Source: Planctomycetia bacterium (GTDB lineage: Bacteria; Planctomycetota; Planctomycetia; Gemmatales; HRBIN36). From it: a stretch of DNA of 39,397 nucleotides. The translations under genes were made by a program, and so were the position numbers. A model generated the notes under the pieces. It was not told the DNA's origin. It was given only the letters and a program-made list of their open reading frames with translations, and searched no databases. Numbering within the stretch: the first letter of the stretch is position 1; every line of letters begins with the position of its first letter. The stretch is from contig JAEUIE010000067.1 of NCBI GenBank assembly GCA_016795155.1, positions 1 to 39,397 of the forward strand. Direction: 5' to 3'. This document shows, in pieces, positions 24,911-31,998 of the stretch.

Positions 24911-24940
24911 TTACTCCATGCAATACCACTAGGCTATACT
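24911..24940 (+). promoter_or_regulatory. Candidate promoter of purC
   Basis: TATACT at 24935-24940 is a good -10 match; TTACTC at 24911-24916, 18 bases upstream, is a weak -35. It would give a leader of about 70 bases that carries the structure at 24943-25000. Confidence 0.35.
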
Positions 24941-24942
24941 AC

Positions 24943-25000
24943 GTGAGACAGCCGGTGAGAGAGGAACCGGCCCGCAGTGAAGATTCGGACTCACATCCGA
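24943..25000 (+). promoter_or_regulatory. Structured purC leader, possible cis-regulatory RNA
   Basis: Hairpin 1 pairs GCCGGT (24951-24956) with ACCGGC (24966-24971). Hairpin 2 pairs TCGGA (24985-24989) with TCCGA (24996-25000). The loop of hairpin 2 (CTCACA) is complementary to GTGAG at 24943-24947, which could form a pseudoknot, and also to GTGAG at 24955-24959. The ribosome binding site AAGGAG (25005-25010) follows at once. It does not match a riboswitch family that I can recall. Confidence 0.4.
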
Positions 25001-25015
25001 TGATAAGGAGAGTGT

Positions 25016-25906
25016 ATGGCTGGTGTGCCTTTGTTCCAGAGTGACATTCCGGGCTACCCGCGCAGGCAGGGAAAAGTTCGTGATGTATACGACCTGGGAG
25101 ATCGCCTGGTGATAGTTGCCAGCGATCGGCTCAGCGCCTTTGACTGGGTGATGCCAACGCCGATACCCGACAAAGGAAGAATTCTTACACAGCTTTCACT
25201 GTTCTGGTTTGAGTATCTCGGCGTGCCCAATCACTTAATCAGTACGAACGTGAAAGAGATGCCTCGGGCCTTTGCAGATCGTGAAGATGAACTGACAGGC
25301 CGAACCATGCTAGTGAAGAAAACCCAGGTGGTGCCCATTGAATGTGTGGCACGTGGTTACCTGGCTGGTTCAGGCTGGAAAGAGTATCTGAAATCGCGAA
25401 CGGTGTGTGGCATCCCACTGCCCGCTGGTTTGCTGCAGGCGAGCCGACTACCTGAACCACTGTTTACCCCTGCGACCAAAGCGGAAACCGGGCACGATGA
25501 GAATATCAGTTACGAGGTGATGGCCCAACAGGTAGGTGACAAGCTGGCTGCCACTCTGAAACAGAAGACACTCGATATTTATCAACGAGCCGCTGAGTAT
25601 TCGCAAAGCAAAGGCATTATTCTCGCTGATACCAAGTTCGAGTTTGGCCTTCTGCCCGACGAAGAGGAACCGATTCTGATTGATGAAGTGTTGACGCCTG
25701 ACAGTTCCCGTTACTGGCCGATGTCCAGTTATCAGACAGGCATCAGCCCGCCTTCGTTTGATAAACAGTTTGTACGTGATTGGCTGGAGACAACGAGTTG
25801 GGATAAAAACAGCCCGCCGCCTGCACTGCCTGGAGACATTGTCAGAAAGACTCGCACCAAGTACCTGGAAGCTTACGAAGTCTTAACTGGTAGAAAGTGG
25901 GAGTAA
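25016..25906 (+). CDS. purC: SAICAR synthase
   Basis: PurC condenses CAIR with aspartate in purine synthesis. The 296-residue protein carries [74 protein letters not shown] and the [14 protein letters not shown] signature with key acidic residues. It is full length and of the longer single-chain form. AAGGAG six bases from the ATG is a strong ribosome binding site. The site-2 protease gene follows after 6 bases. Confidence 0.96.
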   Translation: MAGVPLFQSDIPGYPRRQGKVRDVYDLGDRLVIVASDRLSAFDWVMPTPIPDKGRILTQLSLFWFEYLGVPNHLISTNVKEMPRAFADREDELTGRTMLVKKTQVVPIECVARGYLAGSGWKEYLKSRTVCGIPLPAGLLQASRLPEPLFTPATKAETGHDENISYEVMAQQVGDKLAATLKQKTLDIYQRAAEYSQSKGIILADTKFEFGLLPDEEEPILIDEVLTPDSSRYWPMSSYQTGISPPSFDKQFVRDWLETTSWDKNSPPPALPGDIVRKTRTKYLEAYEVLTGRKWE

Positions 25907-25912
25907 TTCACG

Positions 25913-27019
25913 ATGACCTGGTCCTGGCGGCTTGGTAAGATTGCTGGCATTGATGTCTATGTGCATTTCACCTTTCTTATTCTCCTCATTTGGGTAGCAG
26001 TTTCGCACTACCTGCATGAGGGGAGCTTATCACAGGCACTAGGTGGTCTGCTCTTTATACTGTCTCTGTTTCTCATCGTTGTCCTTCATGAATTGGGACA
26101 TGCGCTGGCAGCCCGGCGATACGGTATACGAACCAAAGACATTACTCTCCTGCCGATTGGAGGCGTAGCCAGGCTGGAACGCATTCCGGAGAAGCCGAAG
26201 CAGGAACTGGTTGTTGCCCTGGCGGGGCCGCTGGTAAATGTCGTGATAGCGGTATCACTTTATCTTGGGCTGATGCTCCGAGAAGGTTTTGCCTCCTTCG
26301 GCGATACCATTCGTGTGGGTGGCAGTTTCATTCAACAAATGTTCTGGATCAATATCTTCCTCGCTGGCTTCAACCTGCTCCCCGCATTTCCAATGGATGG
26401 CGGACGTGTTCTACGAGCCTTATTGGCCATGCGGATGGACTACGTGGAAGCGACACAACTTGCAGCAAGAATTGGTCAGGGGTTTGCACTGCTGTTTGGA
26501 TTGGTCGGCCTGTTCATGAACCCTTTTCTCGTTTTTATTGCCCTGTTTGTCTGGATGGGAGCTGCTCAGGAAGCCAGCATGGTCCAGATGCGTGCTGCCA
26601 TCAGTGGCATTCCCATCCAGCGAGCTATGATTACGAATATCCATACCCTGCATCCCGGTGATACGCTCGATCAAGTTGCCAAAAGTCTGCTCGCAGGATT
26701 TCAGCAGGATTTTCCCGTACTGCAGGATAACCGCCTGGTGGGAGTGTTGACCCGTAACGATTTAATACGTGGCCTCTCGGAACATGGCGGACAGGTGAAG
26801 GTGGAAACAGTGATGCAGCGGGAATTCAAGACAGCAGAGCCGCAGGAAATGCTGGAAGTTGTACTGGCACGTCTCCAGAATTGTGGCTGTCGAACATTGC
26901 CCGTGGTACGAGATGGAAAAGTCATTGGCCTGGTGACCGCTGAAAACCTGGGAGAACTTCTCATGATTCAGGAAGCGATGCGGCAGGCCAGCACTCGCCC
27001 CCGGCGATTGCACATCTGA
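25913..27019 (+). CDS. Site-2 protease family (M50) metalloprotease with CBS pair
   Basis: This is a membrane-embedded zinc protease. The 368-residue protein has TM segments around 18-35 and 43-60, the HELGH motif (H59, E60, H63) at the end of a TM helix, further helices, and the second zinc motif NLLPAFPMDGGRVLRALLA (Asp at about 162). The C-terminal ~120 residues are two CBS domains (PIQRAMITNIHTLHPGDTLD, and VETVMQREFKTAEPQEMLE). CBS pairs bind adenine nucleotides, so activity may respond to energy status. It abuts purC (6 bases), suggesting cotranscription. Confidence 0.9.
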   Translation: MTWSWRLGKIAGIDVYVHFTFLILLIWVAVSHYLHEGSLSQALGGLLFILSLFLIVVLHELGHALAARRYGIRTKDITLLPIGGVARLERIPEKPKQELVVALAGPLVNVVIAVSLYLGLMLREGFASFGDTIRVGGSFIQQMFWINIFLAGFNLLPAFPMDGGRVLRALLAMRMDYVEATQLAARIGQGFALLFGLVGLFMNPFLVFIALFVWMGAAQEASMVQMRAAISGIPIQRAMITNIHTLHPGDTLDQVAKSLLAGFQQDFPVLQDNRLVGVLTRNDLIRGLSEHGGQVKVETVMQREFKTAEPQEMLEVVLARLQNCGCRTLPVVRDGKVIGLVTAENLGELLMIQEAMRQASTRPRRLHI

Positions 27020-27057
27020 TTAATTCTCATGGTTCATCTTTACCCCATCATCACTTC

Positions 27058-28077
27058 ATGAAATGGTCACCCCGCTACAAGCTGATTCTACAAACAGTGA
27101 TCACGCTTCTGGTGCTGGTCTTTGTCGCCATCGCGTTCTGGAATCCCCTGCAGCAACTGTGGGAACATCCGGTCGATTGGCAGGAAGGCTACCTGGTTTG
27201 TGCGGGATTGGCTTATCTGGTTGGAATATCTTTTTCGATGTCATTCTGGTGGCTGTCGATGTTGAGCCTGGGACAACAGCCTGTGCCAATGCGGGTGCCC
27301 TGGGCTTATTTTCTCGGACACCTGGCGAAGTATGTGCCTGGCAAAGCATTAGTGGTGTTGCTGCGAACGGTGCTGGTGAAAGGCCCCCGCTGCAAGCTGG
27401 AAGTTGCTGCCACCACCGTCGTGTATGAAACCGTGGTGTTCATGGCAGTGGGAGCATTATTTGCTGCGGGAGTAGTGCTGATTCAAGGTCCATTGGGCGA
27501 ACGACTGAATTACCTGCATGTTGCCTTGCTGCTGGCGGGTGCGGTGCCTTTGATGATCCCACCCGTGTTCAATGCCATCATGCATCGACTGACCTTCCCG
27601 CTTCGCAAGCTGCCTGATGGCACGCACGCACCTTTTCCCCGGCTGGGAATCAAGATTCTGGGGCTGGGTGTATTGCTGCAATCCTGTTGTTCAGTCTTGA
27701 TGGGTGTCAGCCTGGCATTGGTGGTAATTGCCGTTCGATCAGATATCAACCCCTGGCCGATGTTGCCTGAACTGGTGGCCAAGCTGGCAGCAGCAACCGT
27801 ACTGGGGTTTGTAATACCCACGCCGGCTGGATTGGGTACGCGCGAATGGGCGATCATGGTGTTGTTGCAAAATCAGATTGGTGCAGATTACGCAGCTCTG
27901 GTGGCTCTGCTGCTTCGCATCACCTGGCTGATCAGTGAATGTGCGATGGTGGTGTTCCTGTTGCCGTTTCGGAATGTGGGGGAGAAGAGTGTTTCAGCTG
28001 ATGCTGCAACATCATTGCAAATCCCTCCCCTCACCCCACCCCCTCTCCCTCCAGGAGAGGAGGAGAGTAAGACTTAA
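27058..28077 (+). CDS. Lysylphosphatidylglycerol synthase-like (UPF0104) membrane protein
   Basis: This 339-residue protein has about eight TM segments ([20 protein letters not shown] onward) and the motif [21 protein letters not shown], typical of the YbhN/AglD/UPF0104 flippase domain of lysyl-PG synthases. A second conserved stretch is [18 protein letters not shown]. No aminoacyl transfer domain is present, so lipid handling is the likely role. The last ~20 residues ([18 protein letters not shown]) are encoded by a repeat copy at 28023-28068. Its stop overlaps the asnS stop convergently. Confidence 0.8.
   Translation: MKWSPRYKLILQTVITLLVLVFVAIAFWNPLQQLWEHPVDWQEGYLVCAGLAYLVGISFSMSFWWLSMLSLGQQPVPMRVPWAYFLGHLAKYVPGKALVVLLRTVLVKGPRCKLEVAATTVVYETVVFMAVGALFAAGVVLIQGPLGERLNYLHVALLLAGAVPLMIPPVFNAIMHRLTFPLRKLPDGTHAPFPRLGIKILGLGVLLQSCCSVLMGVSLALVVIAVRSDINPWPMLPELVAKLAAATVLGFVIPTPAGLGTREWAIMVLLQNQIGADYAALVALLLRITWLISECAMVVFLLPFRNVGEKSVSADAATSLQIPPLTPPPLPPGEEESKT
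28023..28068. repeat. CCCTCACC/CTCTCC palindromic repeat in the 3' end of a coding gene
   Basis: CCCTCCCCTCACCCC then CCCTCTCCCTCCAGGAGAGG follows the layout of 3287-3330 and 12820-12864. It is wholly inside the membrane-protein gene and encodes a Pro/Glu-rich tail. Confidence 0.7.
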
Positions 28078-29498
28078 AACTCGGCGTTGCCAGGTGTTCG
28101 AGGGAACGGGATCACATCGCGGATGTTGGCCATGCCGGTGAGCAGCAGCAAGGCACGTTCCAGGCCCAAGCCAAAACCGGAATGAGGCACGGTGCCAAAC
28201 TTGCGTAAATCAAGATACCAGGCATAAGGTTCCACAGGCAGGCCTTGTTCCTTCAATCGCTGCGTCAGCATTTCGAGTCGTTCTTCACGCTGGCTGCCTC
28301 CAATGATTTCACCCACACCGGGCACCAGCACATCCATAGCACGGACGGTTTTGCCATCATCGTTGACCCGCATGTAGAAAGGCTTGAGCGTTCGCGGATA
28401 GTTGTAGAGAATCACCGGCTTGCCAAAGTGCTTTTCGGTCAGGTAGCGTTCATGCTCGGATTGCAGATCTTTACCCCAGCCGACAGGGAATTCCCAGGTC
28501 TGGCCCGACTTTTCCAGTATGTCAACCGCTTCGGTGTAGGAAACCCGCAGGAAGTCTTCCTTCTGAATGCCTTCGAGCCTGGCTAGCAGATCCTTGTCGA
28601 TGCGGTCGTTGAAGAACTGCATGTCTTCCTTGCAGTTCTTGAGTGCATCGCCAATGATGCGCTTGATGAATGCCTCCGCGAGGTTCATGTTGTCCTGGAG
28701 ATCGTAGAACGCCATCTCCGGTTCGATCATCCAGAACTCAGCGAGGTGCCTGGGTGTGTTGGAATTCTCGGCCCGAAAAGTTGGACCGAAGGTGTAGACT
28801 TTGCCCAGGCTGCAGGCGAAACTTTCTACCTGCAATTGGCCTGACACGGTCAAGTAGGCTGGCTTGCCGAAGAAATCACGACTGAAATCGACATTGGATT
28901 CATGCTTCTGTTGTGTAGCACCCGTTGCCGGCGGCAATTGTGGAACCTTTTCCAGTGGCAGCGTGGTGACCTTGAACAGTTCCCCTGCCCCTTCGCAATC
29001 GCTGGCAGTGATGATCGGCGTGTGAATATACAGAAAGCCCCGTTCCTGAAAGAACTGATGGATGGAATAACAGACCTGATTGCGGATGCGGGCCATCGCA
29101 CCGAACGTATTAGTTCGAGGCCGCAAGTGTGCGATGGTACGCAGGAACTCAAACGAAGCGCCCTTCTTCTGCAGGGGATAACTTTCCGGATCGGCTTCGC
29201 CCAGCAGTGTAACTTCCGTGGCTTGTACTTCCGTTGCCTGCCCCTTGGCGGGGGATGCGATGACATTGCCGGTTACTTCGATGCAGGCACCGATATTAAG
29301 CTTCTTGATGACTGTTTCGTAGTTGGGCAGTTTGCCTTCCGCAACAATCTGGACATTACCCTGGCAGGAGCCATCGTTAAGCTCAATGAAGCTGAAGCCA
29401 CCTTTGGAATCGCGCCGGGTACGCACCCAGCCCTGGAGCTTAATCTGTTTGCCTACTGCGGATGCCTGTCGGGCATCGGAAACACTCATGCACTGCAT
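28074..29498 (-). CDS. asnS: Asparagine-tRNA ligase
   Basis: AsnRS charges tRNA-Asn. The 474-residue class II synthetase has an OB-fold anticodon domain ([33 protein letters not shown]), AEAFIKRII-type core, motif 2 ([21 protein letters not shown]) and motif 3 ([15 protein letters not shown]). The wording of these motifs and the [12 protein letters not shown] opening are those of AsnRS rather than AspRS. ATG 29498 is preferred since AGG is eight bases upstream; ATG 29489 is spaced too far. It is convergent with the membrane-protein gene, stops overlapping by 4 bases. Confidence 0.95.
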   Translation of the reverse strand: MQCMSVSDARQASAVGKQIKLQGWVRTRRDSKGGFSFIELNDGSCQGNVQIVAEGKLPNYETVIKKLNIGACIEVTGNVIASPAKGQATEVQATEVTLLGEADPESYPLQKKGASFEFLRTIAHLRPRTNTFGAMARIRNQVCYSIHQFFQERGFLYIHTPIITASDCEGAGELFKVTTLPLEKVPQLPPATGATQQKHESNVDFSRDFFGKPAYLTVSGQLQVESFACSLGKVYTFGPTFRAENSNTPRHLAEFWMIEPEMAFYDLQDNMNLAEAFIKRIIGDALKNCKEDMQFFNDRIDKDLLARLEGIQKEDFLRVSYTEAVDILEKSGQTWEFPVGWGKDLQSEHERYLTEKHFGKPVILYNYPRTLKPFYMRVNDDGKTVRAMDVLVPGVGEIIGGSQREERLEMLTQRLKEQGLPVEPYAWYLDLRKFGTVPHSGFGLGLERALLLLTGMANIRDVIPFPRTPGNAEF

Positions 29499-29566
29499 TG
29501 GCGAACCTGCCTGGTGGAACGGTTGTTACCCTACTGTTCTAGTAAGGGGACACCACTTCGCTAGGG

Positions 29567-30922
29567 CTAGTTCGCACCGAGTTCTTCACGCAGTTCTTTC
29601 ATTCTGCTGAGTAACTGCACTTTCACCGGCTTCATGGCTGGTCGGCCCTGCAAGTTTACTTTCTCTTCAGGATCGTTCTTCAGATCATAGAGTTCGAACG
29701 CTTCAGCATAACGAAGAGGCGGTTCGTGGTAATGAATGAGTTTGTATTGGTCCGTTCTGATGCCTCGCATCTTCTGCACATTGTGGGAAACATCGGGGTA
29801 TTCGTGGTACTCGTAATACCAGTCTTTACGCCAGGGAACGTCCTTGCCTGCCAGCAGAGGCTTGAAGCTTCGTCCCTGCATGGATGGATCAGGCATTACC
29901 CCAGCTAAATCGAGAATGGTGGGAGCTAGATCGGTGTTGATGACCATCTTTTCGCAGACAGTGCCAGGCTTGACCATAGGCGGAAACCGCACCAGCAAAG
30001 GTACACGTATGGAAGGCTCATGCATGAATCGTTTGTCGAACCGCTGCCATTCTCCAAGGAAGAAGCCGTTATCAGATGTGTGCATCAAAACGGTTTTATC
30101 AAGCTGTTGAGGCTCCTGCAGACAGCTAAACACTTTGCCTATGTTGTCATCAACTGCAGTGATGGTGCGGTAGTAATCGCGCATCATGCCTGCAAAATCT
30201 TTCGTGTCAGGAAACTGTCCGAACATGTTGGCAGCCATCAGGAAGGCTGCGGGCTTGCCTTGCCCTAAGTGATCCCAGAGCGACGGCTTGGGGATGTTCA
30301 CATCAGCATAAAGCGTTTTGTGCCTGGGGGCAGGCACCCATTGGCGATGCGGCGCCTTGAAAAACAGAAACAAACAGAATGGTTTGCTGCGAGGCTGCTT
30401 GAGCCAAGCCATGGCCTTGTCGGTCACCACATCATCCATGTAGCCTGGCCAGACTTTATCCTCGCCTTTCACACCTTCGGCAATGATGGGATCGATGTAC
30501 CGGCCCTGATCCTTGTAGCCAAAGTAATAATCCCACGTGCGGTCGCGTAATGCCCCTTTGATGTGCGATTTGCCACAGAACGCCACTTCGTAACCAGCAG
30601 CACGCAGATAATCAGGAAGTATCTTGATATTCGCAGGTATCTCATTGCCGTAGTTATCGGTCACGCCATTTTTGTGCGAGTACAAACCCGTCAAAAGCGT
30701 GGCACGGCTTGGAGCACAGAGCGCATTGGTGACGAACATGTTCTTGAACGTCATACCTTCGCGAGCCAGGCGATCCATGTTGGGAGTCTTGATGACCGGG
30801 TTGCCTGCACCACTCATGGCATCGGCTCGCTGGTCGTCACACATCATGATGACCAGGTTTGGCTGCTGGGCAACCAGCACGGCAGGCAGGCACAGGAATA
30901 TCCAAAGAGCAGAACGCAGCAT
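29567..30922 (-). CDS. Cys-type sulfatase, exported
   Basis: This 451-residue protein has a signal peptide (MLRSALWIFLCLPAVLVAQQ) and a sulfatase catalytic domain. The metal-binding DD is in VIMMCDDQRAD and the modification motif is CAPSRATLLTG, with the Cys (about 69) that formylglycine-generating enzyme converts. Later motifs (CGKSHIKG, PSIRVPLLVRFPP, TDLAPTILDLAGV) fit the family. It removes sulfate from sulfated glycans or related esters; the substrate cannot be told. It follows the PD40 gene by 13 bases and so is likely cotranscribed. Confidence 0.92.
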   Translation of the reverse strand: MLRSALWIFLCLPAVLVAQQPNLVIMMCDDQRADAMSGAGNPVIKTPNMDRLAREGMTFKNMFVTNALCAPSRATLLTGLYSHKNGVTDNYGNEIPANIKILPDYLRAAGYEVAFCGKSHIKGALRDRTWDYYFGYKDQGRYIDPIIAEGVKGEDKVWPGYMDDVVTDKAMAWLKQPRSKPFCLFLFFKAPHRQWVPAPRHKTLYADVNIPKPSLWDHLGQGKPAAFLMAANMFGQFPDTKDFAGMMRDYYRTITAVDDNIGKVFSCLQEPQQLDKTVLMHTSDNGFFLGEWQRFDKRFMHEPSIRVPLLVRFPPMVKPGTVCEKMVINTDLAPTILDLAGVMPDPSMQGRSFKPLLAGKDVPWRKDWYYEYHEYPDVSHNVQKMRGIRTDQYKLIHYHEPPLRYAEAFELYDLKNDPEEKVNLQGRPAMKPVKVQLLSRMKELREELGAN

Positions 30923-30935
30923 AAGTCCCTCGAGA

Positions 30936-31847
30936 TTACTTCTTGAGTTCTTCGATTTCGCCGACCGCTACCACGTACAGGTCCAGGCCACCTTTGCCCC
31001 CTGGACGATCGCTGGCAAAGTACAAGTACTTGTTGTCAGCACTCAAACAGGGTGAACAGGTTCCAATCATGCCCTGGGTGTCATTGACTGACTTCAGTGA
31101 CTCGGGTTCCGACCAAAGCCCCTGCTTGTCAGGCCTTTTGCTGAAAAACAATCCTTGCAGCGGTTCACCTGGCTTGACTGGCCCTTGAAGTATCATGGTC
31201 AGTCCGCTGCGGGAAAGCGTTACGTGATGATAGCCTTCCGGCATAGTTACTTCCGCCATGCTCTCGTAGACGTGCAATTCACGTGCAAGACATCGCATCA
31301 GTTTCCAGCCAGTGGTTTTTCTTCTGCTGAAATAGAGTTCCTTGCCATCTGCTGACAAGCACGGATAGGCTTCATCCTCCACGGTTGCTGTAATCTGCAC
31401 CGGACTGGCGGCGTTGTAACCCTGGAACGGCCGCTGCGGACTGAACCGGCCTACACGATAGAGATCAAGATTTGGTTTTTTCTTATCGGTGTGATACTGC
31501 GTGGCGAAGTAGAGATATTCCCAGCCCTCTTTATCCTTGGGCAGCAGGCAGGCCGAGCGGCATTCGCCTTCACCGGCGAGTTCATCGACGATGCGTTCGC
31601 GAGTGAGTGGTTCACCTGCACTCTTGCGGGATGCCATTCTTAATTGAACAGTGCCACCTTCATCGCTGGTGAAGATCAACTGCGAGTTGTCCGCCATGAT
31701 GCAGGGATCATCTTCGTTGGCAACGGTGTTCAGTTTCTCCATGTTGAGAATGTTGATTTTCTTTGTTTGAAATGCCCACACTTCCGTGGACTCACAGGAG
31801 AACATCAGAATTGCCAAGCTGATGAAAAACATGCCCATGCGAACCAT
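30936..31847 (-). CDS. Secreted PD40/TolB-like beta-propeller protein
   Basis: This 303-residue protein has an N-terminal signal (MFFISLAILMFSCE region), with a possible lipobox Cys, and at least three PD40-type repeats: PCIMADNSQLIFTSDEGG, AYPCLSADGKELYFSRRK and CSPCLSADNKYLYFASDRPG. The repeats fold into a propeller in TolB and similar proteins. The Cys beside each Pro is unusual. It lies upstream of the sulfatase gene (13 bases) and divergent from the LamG protein, suggesting a shared secreted function. Confidence 0.78.
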   Translation of the reverse strand: MVRMGMFFISLAILMFSCESTEVWAFQTKKINILNMEKLNTVANEDDPCIMADNSQLIFTSDEGGTVQLRMASRKSAGEPLTRERIVDELAGEGECRSACLLPKDKEGWEYLYFATQYHTDKKKPNLDLYRVGRFSPQRPFQGYNAASPVQITATVEDEAYPCLSADGKELYFSRRKTTGWKLMRCLARELHVYESMAEVTMPEGYHHVTLSRSGLTMILQGPVKPGEPLQGLFFSKRPDKQGLWSEPESLKSVNDTQGMIGTCSPCLSADNKYLYFASDRPGGKGGLDLYVVAVGEIEELKK

Positions 31848-31998
31848 AGAAAAATCTCGCTCCGTTGCAACGTACTATACCACGCAGTATCAGGCTAACC
31901 AAGCATCTGCCAGACAAGTTTGTGCTTGGGAAGCAGAACCGTTTTGAATATCCTTTGATTAATCCACCTGTCTGTCTGTTCCTGCATGGAAGAACGAT

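Noticed and set aside
24943-25000. purC leader as a known ZTP or purine riboswitch
   Set aside because: The conserved core sequences of those families are not present.
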